The position numbers and the translations under genes were made by a program. From Chitinophagaceae bacterium (GTDB lineage Bacteria; Bacteroidota; Bacteroidia; Chitinophagales; Chitinophagaceae), in contig DMPB01000128.1 of NCBI GenBank assembly GCA_003456175.1, positions 16,362-21,889 on the forward strand: a stretch of 5,528 nt of DNA, given 5' to 3'. Shown here piece by piece: positions 1 to 5,528 of the stretch. Positions within the stretch are counted from its first letter, which is position 1. Every line of letters starts with the position of its first letter. The notes below the pieces were generated by a model that saw nothing but the letters and a program-made list of their open reading frames with translations, was not told where the DNA came from and ran no database searches.

Positions 1-1
1 C

Positions 2-649
2 ATCATTCGTACGCGTGGCCATCGTTTAGAGGGTGTTTGGCATAGTGGTAGCCCAATGGGTACTATCATTAACAGCGTACGGGGTATGTATGTGTGTGTA
101 CCACGTAATATGACGCAGGCCGTTGGTATGTATAACACATTATTACGTAGTAACGACCCTGGTATTATCATTGAATGTTTAAACGGGTATCGTTTAAAAG
201 AACAAGCACCAGAAAATTTATTAGAATTTACAGTGCCTTTAGGTATCAGCGAAGTGTTGCAAGAAGGTACCGATATTACAATTGTAAGCTATGGCAGTAC
301 TCTGCGTATCGTACAAGATGCTGCACAACGCTTGGCCAAGCAAGGTATTAGTGTTGAAATTGTAGATGTACAAACTTTGTTACCCTTCGATTTGAACAAT
401 GGTATACTTGCTTCTTTAAAGAAAACAAACCGCATACTTTTTGTTGATGAAGATGTACCTGGTGGTGCAGCGGCATATATGTTTACCGACGTAATGGAAC
501 GCCAAGGCGGTTATCGTTGGCTCGATGTTGCACCTCGTACACTTACTGCAAAAGCTCATCGTCCGGCGTATGGTAGCGATGGCGATTATTTTAGTAAGCC
601 TAATGCTGAAGATGTAATTGCTGTTGTAAAAGCCATGATGGCCGAGTAA
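2..649 (+). CDS. 2-oxoacid dehydrogenase E1, beta-type C-terminal part (5'-truncated by window edge)
   Basis: This is the last 215 codons of a thiamine-diphosphate-dependent 2-oxoacid dehydrogenase E1. E1 decarboxylates a 2-oxoacid (branched-chain 2-oxoacids or pyruvate) and passes the acyl group to the lipoyl E2 in the cytoplasm. The frame is open from base 2, well before the first ATG at 56, so that ATG is internal. Visible residues 1-75 are the end of the pyrimidine-binding transketolase domain, with RTRGHRLEG and HSGSPMG, the latter comparable to the HSQSPE-type segment of E1 beta chains. Residues from about 80 to 215 are the transketolase C-terminal domain, with [22 protein letters not shown] and [20 protein letters not shown]. 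In many Bacteroidota E1 alpha and beta are fused in one polypeptide of roughly 650-700 residues; this may be such a fusion, but the alpha part is out of view. Branched-chain specificity is inferred from similarity I recall, not demonstrated. The gene stops at TAA 647-649, just before the first repeat copy. Confidence 0.88.
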   Translation: MIRTRGHRLEGVWHSGSPMGTIINSVRGMYVCVPRNMTQAVGMYNTLLRSNDPGIIIECLNGYRLKEQAPENLLEFTVPLGISEVLQEGTDITIVSYGSTLRIVQDAAQRLAKQGISVEIVDVQTLLPFDLNNGILASLKKTNRILFVDEDVPGGAAAYMFTDVMERQGGYRWLDVAPRTLTAKAHRPAYGSDGDYFSKPNAEDVIAVVKAMMAE

Positions 650-654
650 CACAA

Positions 655-669
655 CATTTACCGTAAGGT
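655..669 (+). repeat. 15-bp intergenic repeat motif, copy 1 (CATTTACCGTAAGGT)
   Basis: CATTTACCGTAAGGT begins 6 bases after the E1 stop codon. It is identical to the sequence at 5097-5111 and is the exact reverse complement of 860-874. The core TTACCGTAA is an odd dyad (TTAC-C-GTAA), as expected of a protein-binding site or a short recombination/repeat end. Twelve bases downstream begins the hairpin 682-703. Function unknown. Confidence 0.75.
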
Positions 670-681
670 ATATAAAACCTA

Positions 682-703
682 AAGCCACACAAAAGTGTGG
701 CTT
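682..703 (+). terminator. Hairpin downstream of the E1 gene, probable (possibly bidirectional) terminator
   Basis: AAGCCACAC (682-690) pairs perfectly with GTGTGGCTT (695-703) around an AAAA loop. On the + strand the hairpin lies 32 bases after the E1 stop codon and is followed by only a weak U-rich run (ATTAGTTTAT). On the - strand it is followed by TTTAGGTTTTATA, which is slightly better. It is the only plausible termination signal for the E1 gene in this spacer. Its stem base AAGCC/GGCTT and its distance from the repeat motif match those of the hairpin at 5124-5143. Confidence 0.6.
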
Positions 704-859
704 ATTAGTTTATCCGTTGCCGGATAATTACACCCCCTATTATGAACAGCTATGCTGTTATTCGCTACGTCTAAATTGCAAAGTACCGTACAGTTGTAGC
801 GAAGCGATTTCATTAAATGCCCTTTTCGATTTACGAAGCTGGTTTGGTAAAGTGTTATC

Positions 860-874
860 ACCTTACGGTAAATG
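860..874 (-). repeat. 15-bp intergenic repeat motif, copy 2 (inverted)
   Basis: The + strand reads ACCTTACGGTAAATG, the exact reverse complement of copies 1 and 3. The match to copy 3 extends one more base (CACCTTACGGTAAATG, 859-874). It ends 44 bases upstream of the kinase start codon at 919, so it could sit in the promoter or 5' leader of the kinase gene. The ATG inside it (872-874) opens a frame of only six codons before TAA, so it is not a gene start. Unlike copies 1 and 3, no AAGCC/GGCTT hairpin lies 12 bases from it. Confidence 0.75.
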
Positions 875-918
875 AAGTACTCTAGCTTTTAAAATTTGCT
901 TTGTATCATTGTAACAGC

Positions 919-3882
919 ATGAAATGGTGGCTAATATTTTGCTATTGTTTGGGGTGTATGATGCATGTGTATGCACAAACACCGGTGTATCGTTGGATTA
1001 ACAATACCAACGGCTTACCAACGAATGCTATTTATTATTTGCATCAAGATAAGCGAGGCTTTATTTGGATAGCACACGACCGAGGTTTAACGCGTTACGA
1101 CGGCAAAAAATTCAAACATTTCAATAATGTTTCGCAACGTGGCCGGTCGCTTACTAACATCATGGAAACCGGCGATTCTGTGATTTGGTGTCAAGATTTT
1201 GCTGGTAACTTTTTCTATGTACAGAACGATTCTTTAATGCTAGAGCAACGTATAGTTTCCAATGGATTGTATGCACCTGCCTGCATCTTTAACGAACGTT
1301 ATTTGGTGCATCCGAACACAAAATATATATATTATTTTGATACAAAATCGCATCGGCCGCTTAACCGTAAAAGCATTGGAGCGAACGTGTTTCATGCCTC
1401 TTATGGAGTTAATATCGGTTATGCTATTGGTGCCGAAGAGATAGTAGCATTCGATTCAAAAGGGTTTAAACGTGTTATCAGAAAAAGTAAGAAGCAAGCA
1501 TCTGATAAAGAGTCAGTTTTTTTTATCAAAGAAATTGGTAGTCGTATTATTTGTTTTTATAAAAGTTGGAGCCCACATATCACATTAATTGATGGCTCAC
1601 CTGTTGGGCTGCAAGTACCCGATTTGCCCAACTCTGCTTTTATTAAAGAAGTATTTACTACTAATTCCGATGTTTGGATATGTACAAGTAGCGGTGTTTA
1701 TTGGTACGATACACTCTTGCGGCCTAAATCTAGGGCACCTATCTTAGTCGACTTTTCTGTTTCAAATGTAATGCAAGATAGAGAAGGTAATTTTTGGATT
1801 AGCTCTACCGATAAAGGCATTGCATTTGTGCCAAACTTAAGTTTAACACTAAGCCCTGTAGGCACAACGGGTGTAACTGCATTTTCTAATTTGGAGCGTA
1901 ACAACACCCTTAAAATAGGTACTTCACGTAACCAAGTTTATACATTTAATACTTTAACCAACGAAATACAACCATACGTTACCATTCCTTACAACCACGA
2001 GGTGATTGATTTGTACGAAATACCCAATACCAATTATCTGTTAGTCGGTAATAATGTTATTCATTTGTTTGATGGTAGGCAACCTAAGTGGAGTCTTGCT
2101 AATTCTGGCAAGAGTTTCACTTACGTAAAAGATAACATGTTCATTGCAGCAGTAACAACGGGTTCTATAGCACTTAACACCAATAAAGTAATTAAAAGTC
2201 GTCCTGCATGGCTGGGTAGTCCAACACCCGACGACCCTGCGATGCTCGAGTTAAACTACTTAACCGTACAACCTGTAAATGCAAGAGGGCGCTATGTGTA
2301 TTACGATACTGCAAGTAAATATTTATGGATAGCAACCTCAAACGGGTTAGGTTGTTTAGATAGCGTTGGCCGTTTTCGAGATTTGAAATATCCTAATGGT
2401 AACGATGTGTATGCATCACAAATACTAGCGTATAAAAACGGCATTACAGTAGTTAGTACGTTTGCAACAGGTATTGCTTTGTGGCAAAATAATAAAGTAG
2501 TTAAAACATACCGGCAAGAAAACAATCAACTCGCCAACAATACCATTTATAAGATGGATATTGATGGTGATGTACTTTGGATGGTAAGCGATTATATGGT
2601 ACAAGCACTAAATCTTGTTACCAACGAATTAAGGGTTTATAGCAAAGCCGATGGCTTACCACAAGTAGAAATTAAGGATATTAAATGTAGTCGTGGAAAA
2701 GTATTCTTAGCGACCTCCTTAGGCATTTTATCGTTTCCAACTAACATGCCTTCCAAAAATGAACGTAAGCCGGTTATTGAGTTACTTAATGTAACCTATA
2801 ACAACAGAAAATTAGCCGAAAGCAAAAAAGGTACCTACCAGCTGTTACACAAGCAAAACGAAGTTGATATTGAATATGGCTTATTGGCCTATAAAACAGG
2901 CGATGAAATAAGAGTTCAATATCGAATTAATGGTGGTCGCTGGATAGATCATAACAGCGATACGCGTTCACTACATTTGGCTTCTTTGCTACCCGGTAGC
3001 TATGAAGTAGAAATTATTGCTATCAATGAAGATGGTATCATAGCTACGCCCCTTACGGTAAATATTAAAGTTGCTTACCCATTTTGGTTACAGTGGTGGT
3101 TTATGCTCTTGGTAATACTTGCAGTTATAGGATTAGTAAGATTATATCTACGTAATAGGTTAAAAGAGATTGAGCAAAAAAATGCTTTAGAAGCACAGAA
3201 ATTACAATTAGAGCAAGAACTTCAAAAAAGTATGTTAGCGGCCATTAAAAGCCAAATGAATCCGCACTTTTTATTCAATGCACTTAACACAATTCAGAGC
3301 TACATCTATACAAACGATAAAGAAAATGCTTCGCAGTATCTAGGTCGTTTTTCTGAACTAACTCGTATGATTCTTGATATGAGTAATAGAGAGAACATAC
3401 CATTGTCAGATGAAATTAAAGCATTAAAGCTGTACCTGTCGCTTGAAAAAATTCGTTTCGATGAGTCGCTAGTATACGATATCATCATAGCAAAAAATAT
3501 TTCTGTAGAGTTAATACACATACCTAGTATGCTGATTCAACCTTATGTAGAAAACGCTATTAAGCATGGGTTACTGCATAAGCGAGGTGCTAAAAAAGTA
3601 ACCATTACTTTTGAACTCCGAGAAAATGGTATTAAAGTTGTAATAGACGACAATGGTATCGGGCGTGAACGTAGTATGCAACTCAATGCACTTAAAAGAA
3701 AGCGGCACGATTCTTTTGCCACCTCTGCGAACGAAAAAAGACTTGAGATTTTAAATAAAGGGCTTGGTAGTAATACCATTTCATTACATTATACTGATAA
3801 GTACGACGAACACGGAAATGCTATCGGAACAACCGTTGCTATTCATATTCCCTTCACTACCATTAAGCATACTGCCTCATAA
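919..3882 (+). CDS. Two-component sensor: periplasmic beta-propeller / Y_Y_Y / LytS-type histidine kinase
   Basis: Inner-membrane sensor kinase of 987 residues. Residues 1-19 form a signal peptide ending VYA before Q20. From about 30 to 615 lie propeller repeats of the Reg_prop type, clearest in GLPTNAIYYLHQDKRGFIWI, DREGNFWISSTDKGIAF, YLWIATSNGLGCLD and KVFLATSLGILSF. A Y_Y_Y domain spans about 618-722 and ends at PFW. One membrane helix follows (about 724-744), then a charged coiled coil (745-775). The His_kinase domain has NPHFLFNALN with the conserved His at 783. The ATPase has the N-box PYVENAIKHGL (Asn879) and DDNGIG (911-915). There is no receiver or AraC domain, so unlike hybrid SusR-like sensors it needs a separate regulator, which lies 68 bases downstream. 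ATG 919 is preferred over in-frame TTG 901 because it gives a normal signal peptide. The signal is unknown, and no SusC/SusD or polysaccharide genes are visible. Confidence 0.93.
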   Translation: MKWWLIFCYCLGCMMHVYAQTPVYRWINNTNGLPTNAIYYLHQDKRGFIWIAHDRGLTRYDGKKFKHFNNVSQRGRSLTNIMETGDSVIWCQDFAGNFFYVQNDSLMLEQRIVSNGLYAPACIFNERYLVHPNTKYIYYFDTKSHRPLNRKSIGANVFHASYGVNIGYAIGAEEIVAFDSKGFKRVIRKSKKQASDKESVFFIKEIGSRIICFYKSWSPHITLIDGSPVGLQVPDLPNSAFIKEVFTTNSDVWICTSSGVYWYDTLLRPKSRAPILVDFSVSNVMQDREGNFWISSTDKGIAFVPNLSLTLSPVGTTGVTAFSNLERNNTLKIGTSRNQVYTFNTLTNEIQPYVTIPYNHEVIDLYEIPNTNYLLVGNNVIHLFDGRQPKWSLANSGKSFTYVKDNMFIAAVTTGSIALNTNKVIKSRPAWLGSPTPDDPAMLELNYLTVQPVNARGRYVYYDTASKYLWIATSNGLGCLDSVGRFRDLKYPNGNDVYASQILAYKNGITVVSTFATGIALWQNNKVVKTYRQENNQLANNTIYKMDIDGDVLWMVSDYMVQALNLVTNELRVYSKADGLPQVEIKDIKCSRGKVFLATSLGILSFPTNMPSKNERKPVIELLNVTYNNRKLAESKKGTYQLLHKQNEVDIEYGLLAYKTGDEIRVQYRINGGRWIDHNSDTRSLHLASLLPGSYEVEIIAINEDGIIATPLTVNIKVAYPFWLQWWFMLLVILAVIGLVRLYLRNRLKEIEQKNALEAQKLQLEQELQKSMLAAIKSQMNPHFLFNALNTIQSYIYTNDKENASQYLGRFSELTRMILDMSNRENIPLSDEIKALKLYLSLEKIRFDESLVYDIIIAKNISVELIHIPSMLIQPYVENAIKHGLLHKRGAKKVTITFELRENGIKVVIDDNGIGRERSMQLNALKRKRHDSFATSANEKRLEILNKGLGSNTISLHYTDKYDEHGNAIGTTVAIHIPFTTIKHTAS

Positions 3883-3950
3883 ATTGAAAGCTTGCTTTTG
3901 TGAAACCATTACACTTCAAGAAGCCCAATATTTTAAACCTTTGTACAACC

Positions 3951-4703
3951 ATGTACACCACTATTATTATAGACGATGAAGCACGGGCTCGTAACTTGTT
4001 GCAAGCGGTAATTGATCAATATTGCCCACAACTAACTGTTGCAGCTCTTTGTGAAGATCTGGCAAGTGGCGTTAAAGCCATTAAAAAACATAAGCCAAGC
4101 CTTGTTTTACTAGATATCGAAATGCCCGGCCATAGTGGTTTGGAGTTACTCGATTTTTTTAACGACGATGAAATTAACTTCAGCGTAATATTTACAACTG
4201 CTTATAACGAGTATGCTTTACAAGCGTTCAAATTCAGCGCTATTGATTACTTGCTAAAGCCGATACAACATGCACAGTTGGTAGAAGCAGTAGAACGTTT
4301 CGTAAAGCGTCAGGATGCTAGTACACAAGTTGCACAGTTGCGAACATTGCAATCTAACTTAGGTAATGCCACTTGGCAAGATAAACGTATTGTTGTGCCT
4401 AGCGGGCAAGCGCTTAAATTTTATAAGCCTGCCGATATCATTATGATCAAAGCAGAAGGGGCGTATAGCACGCTGCATCTTGCCGATGGTTCTACCTTAT
4501 TAGCAAGTAAAAATTTAAAACATTTTGAAGATGTGTTAGCAGAAGTGCCCATCTTTTTAAGAACACACAAATCGTTTATTGTAAACTTGAATGAGGTAAC
4601 TGAGTACGTAAAAAGCGATGGCGGCTACATCAAAATAAAAGGGGGATTAACCGCTGGCATATCACCCGAAAAAGTAGATGATTTTTTAGAGCGGCTACGA
4701 TAA
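3951..4703 (+). CDS. LytTR-family response regulator (REC-LytTR)
   Basis: Cytoplasmic response regulator of 250 residues, the usual size for a LytR/AlgR-type protein. The receiver domain (about 1-120) has the acidic pair Asp8/Asp9, the phospho-accepting Asp55 in LVLLDIEMPG, Thr83 in FTTAYNEYAL and Lys103 in DYLLKPI. A linker leads to the LytTR DNA-binding domain (about 143-250), with KRIVVPSGQALKFY, DIIMIKAEGAYSTLHL, FLRTHKSFIVNLNEV and the C-terminal beta-hairpin. ATG 3951 is chosen because MYTTIIIDDE is the normal start of the receiver fold. An in-frame GTG at 3900 would add 17 residues with no family counterpart. The gene follows the kinase by 68 bases with no clear terminator between them, so co-transcription and partnership are likely. 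LytTR proteins generally bind pairs of short direct repeats; I found no convincing pair in this window, so targets are unknown. Confidence 0.94.
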   Translation: MYTTIIIDDEARARNLLQAVIDQYCPQLTVAALCEDLASGVKAIKKHKPSLVLLDIEMPGHSGLELLDFFNDDEINFSVIFTTAYNEYALQAFKFSAIDYLLKPIQHAQLVEAVERFVKRQDASTQVAQLRTLQSNLGNATWQDKRIVVPSGQALKFYKPADIIMIKAEGAYSTLHLADGSTLLASKNLKHFEDVLAEVPIFLRTHKSFIVNLNEVTEYVKSDGGYIKIKGGLTAGISPEKVDDFLERLR

Positions 4704-4716
4704 AAATTTTGCTTGT

Positions 4717-4750
4717 AATGCTGGGTTTGGTACCCAGCATTCTTTTTTTT
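4717..4750 (+). terminator. Strong rho-independent terminator of the kinase-regulator operon
   Basis: A perfect 10-bp stem, AATGCTGGGT (4717-4726) with ACCCAGCATT (4732-4741), closes a 5-base loop and is followed by C and eight T residues (4743-4750). It begins 13 bases after the regulator's stop codon. The convergent DCC gene stops at 4755, so on the - strand the same hairpin lies just beyond that gene and may also terminate it, although the T-run is much weaker in that direction. Confidence 0.92.
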
Positions 4751-4754
4751 GTCC

Positions 4755-5099
4755 CTACCAACGATAACGATGTTGCGCAATCCAGCGGTAGCAATAGTTA
4801 CGAATACCTTGCGGTAAAAGTAAACCTTCCTGGCCTAGCCAGCACCACGGAAAGGGTAGCAACCTGGCTATTGCTAAAGCGGCATTACTCTCAGTTAACA
4901 TTTGATGAGACGTAACAAGCACCATACTGTTCAATGCTTAGGTATCAATATTTTTAAGTAGTTGAGCTGCTATGGGTGACTGCAATGAAGCAAATCGGAA
5001 CTTATCTTTTTTATCACGACGGATAATCCATTGTACTGCACCACTACAAAGGTTACAATGGCCATCAAAGAGTACGATATGATAGTTGCGATTGATCAT
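4755..5099 (-). pseudogene. DCC-family (DUF393) thiol-disulfide oxidoreductase-like gene interrupted by an in-frame TAA
   Basis: Reading the - strand from ATG 5099-5097 gives 53 codons, a TAA at 4940-4938 (codon 54), then 60 more codons in the same frame to TAG at 4757-4755. The first part carries the family motif DxxCxxC (Asp12, Cys15, Cys18 in LFDGHCNLCSG), then AVQWIIRRDKKDKFRFASLQ. The second part continues as expected for the family: SMVLV, TESNAALAIARLL, LPQGIRNYCYRWIAQHRYRW. At 114 codons it is close to the usual length of about 115-140; it lacks the FG that often follows RYRW. No frameshift is needed to join the halves, so one base change explains the break. It may be a recent pseudogene, a base-calling error, or, less likely, a recoded stop. 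The codon before the ATG is TAA, which fixes the start. The ATG lies inside repeat copy 3, 49 bases after the YebC stop. DCC proteins are predicted redox proteins whose substrates are mostly unknown. Confidence 0.85.
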
Positions 5100-5111
5100 T
5101 TACCGTAAGGT
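5097..5111 (+). repeat. 15-bp intergenic repeat motif, copy 3, overlapping the DCC start codon
   Basis: CATTTACCGTAAGGT, identical to copy 1 (655-669). Its first three bases are the complement of the DCC gene's ATG, so on the - strand the motif reads ACCTTACGGTAAATG and ends in the start codon. As in copy 1, exactly 12 bases separate it from a hairpin with an AAGCC/GGCTT stem base (5124-5143). It may act on initiation or transcription of the DCC gene, or be a mobile or repeat end that landed there. Confidence 0.75.
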
Positions 5112-5117
5112 GTGTAT

Positions 5118-5143
5118 ACAAAAAAGCCTCTGTGAAGAGGCTT
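5118..5143 (-). terminator. Rho-independent terminator of the YebC-family gene
   Basis: AAGCCTC (5124-5130) pairs with GAGGCTT (5137-5143) around a 6-base loop. On the - strand the stem runs into six T residues (complement of 5120-5125). It lies 5 bases after the YebC stop codon, so it is well placed to end that transcript. Only 24 bases separate the stem from the DCC start codon, leaving little room for a separate promoter, so DCC expression may depend on readthrough. Confidence 0.85.
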
Positions 5144-5148
5144 GAAAA

Positions 5149-5528
5149 TTATCCCATATTATGAAACACTTTACTCACGTCATCATCTTGTTCTAAGCGT
5201 TCAATGAGCTTACTGATATCTTCGGCTTGTGCATCTGTTACAGGAACAGTTGTTGTTGGAATCCATTCGATTTCGGCACTAAGGGTGGCAATATTGCGTT
5301 CTTCAAGTGCTTTTTGAAGGTTGCCAAAATCTACAAAGGCAGAGCGAAGTACAATAATGCTGTTGCCCTCATCGTCGTTGCTTTCACCGAGTTCTTCTAA
5401 GCCAAAATCAATCAATTCAAGTTCTAAATCATCGATGTTTAAGCCTTCGTTTTTGAGTTTAAATACCCCCATTTTTTTAAACTGAAAGCTTACACTACCA
5501 CTATTACCAAGGCTTCCACCTCCTTTGT
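5149..5528 (-). CDS. YebC/TACO1-family protein, C-terminal part (5' end beyond the window)
   Basis: The last 125 codons of a YebC/PmpR/TACO1-family protein, roughly half of the usual 235-250 residues. The frame is open to the window edge: upstream of the ATG at 5472 it reads KGGGSLGNSGSVSFQFKKM, a family hallmark, so that ATG is internal. The visible part then has GVFKLKNEG, the acidic stretch DLELELIDFGLEELGES, a segment around FVDFGNLQKALEERNI, IEWIPTTTVPV, and the C-terminal helix ending LEQDDDVSKVFHNMG. Family members are cytoplasmic. They were long annotated as transcriptional regulators, but mitochondrial TACO1 and several bacterial homologues act in translation, including synthesis of proline-rich stretches. 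Which applies here is not shown by the sequence. The gene converges on the kinase operon and ends at its own terminator. Confidence 0.93.
   Translation of the reverse strand, partial: KGGGSLGNSGSVSFQFKKMGVFKLKNEGLNIDDLELELIDFGLEELGESNDDEGNSIIVLRSAFVDFGNLQKALEERNIATLSAEIEWIPTTTVPVTDAQAEDISKLIERLEQDDDVSKVFHNMG

Larger units (their letters stand above)
655..874. repeat. 220-bp gene-free segment bounded by perfect 15-bp inverted repeats and containing stacked hairpins
   Basis: The ends 655-669 and 860-874 are perfect inverted repeats. Between them lie hairpin 682-703 (9-bp stem, AAAA loop), hairpin 710-727 (7-bp stem TTATCCG/CGGATAA, loop TTGC), hairpin 745-759 (6-bp stem AACAGC/GCTGTT, loop TAT), and the arms TTCGCTAC 761-768 and GTAGCGAA 796-803, enclosing a GTAC-C-GTAC dyad at 783-791. 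No convincing ORF is present on either strand. The arrangement resembles a small non-autonomous repeat (MITE- or REP/BIME-like) or a structured intergenic RNA. The only flanking duplication is a trivial AA/AA, so transposition is not shown. It could equally be an E1 terminator region plus the kinase upstream region that happens to carry two copies of a genome-wide motif. Confidence 0.45.

Noticed and set aside
416..688. 90-codon - strand open frame opposite the end of E1
   Set aside because: It is antisense to well-conserved E1 sequence and is a shadow of it.
783..800. LytTR-type binding site around TACCGTACAGTTGTAG upstream of the kinase
   Set aside because: The individual half-sites deviate from the usual GTT-containing consensus and no second direct repeat occurs at the expected spacing.
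679..861. 60-codon - strand open frame in the E1-kinase spacer
   Set aside because: It would start at GTG, its end is the terminator hairpin read as codons, and the translation has no recognisable feature.
901..918. TTG 901 as the start of the kinase
   Set aside because: ATG 919 gives a normal signal peptide (Lys2, hydrophobic core, VYA/Q); the extra six residues add nothing.
875..918. Bacteroidota-type promoter (TTG...TAnnTTTG) before the kinase
   Set aside because: TAGCTTTT (883-890) and TAAAATTTG nearby are near matches, but no TTG lies at the right distance upstream, so no promoter is called.
3887..3898. AAAGC-TT-GCTTT inverted repeat between kinase and regulator as a terminator
   Set aside because: Five weak base pairs around a 2-base loop with no T-tract; too weak to separate the two genes.
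3900..3950. GTG 3900 as the start of the response regulator
   Set aside because: The 17 extra residues precede the first strand of the receiver fold and have no counterpart in the family; ATG 3951 fits.
4709..4915. 68-codon + strand open frame after the regulator
   Set aside because: It runs through the operon terminator and lies opposite the DCC-family gene, whose - strand frame shows clear family motifs; the + strand translation resembles nothing.
5470..5472. ATG 5472 as the start of the YebC-family gene
   Set aside because: The frame remains open upstream to the window edge and encodes conserved family sequence (GGGSLGNSGSVSF), so this methionine is internal.

Overview
The window looks like a chromosomal stretch from a Bacteroidota bacterium, plausibly Chitinophagales/Chitinophagaceae-like. 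The basis is AT-rich DNA, start codons without clear Shine-Dalgarno sequences, a periplasmic-propeller LytS-type histidine kinase paired with a LytTR regulator, and a Bacteroidota-style 2-oxoacid dehydrogenase E1. Genus and species cannot be read from the sequence.

Layout on the + strand: (1) positions 2-649 hold the 3' end of a 2-oxoacid dehydrogenase E1 beta-type gene (the start lies before the window). (2) Positions 650-918 are a gene-free spacer. Inside it a 220-bp segment (655-874) is bounded by perfect 15-bp inverted copies of CATTTACCGTAAGGT and filled with small hairpins. (3) Positions 919-3882 encode a signal peptide / beta-propeller / Y_Y_Y / one-TM / LytS-type histidine kinase. (4) Positions 3951-4703 encode its likely partner, a REC-LytTR response regulator, followed by a strong terminator (4717-4750).

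Layout on the - strand, convergent with the kinase operon: the 3' part of a YebC/TACO1-family gene (5149-5528, start beyond the window) ends at a strong terminator (5118-5143). A small DCC-family (DUF393) thiol-disulfide oxidoreductase-like gene follows (4755-5099). It is continuous in one frame but carries an in-frame TAA at codon 54, so it looks like a recent single-mutation pseudogene, a sequencing error, or a readthrough case. A third copy of the 15-bp motif overlaps its start codon.

How the genes work together: the kinase and regulator form a signalling pair. An extracytoplasmic signal would be sensed by the propeller/Y_Y_Y region and relayed from the conserved His783 of the kinase to Asp55 of the regulator, whose LytTR domain binds DNA. 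The E1, YebC and DCC genes are not obviously functionally linked to it. The genes are ordinary for the phylum. The least explained signals are the repeated ACCTTACGGTAAATG motif, its fixed 12-nt spacing from AAGCC/GGCTT-based hairpins at two sites, and the interrupted DCC gene.
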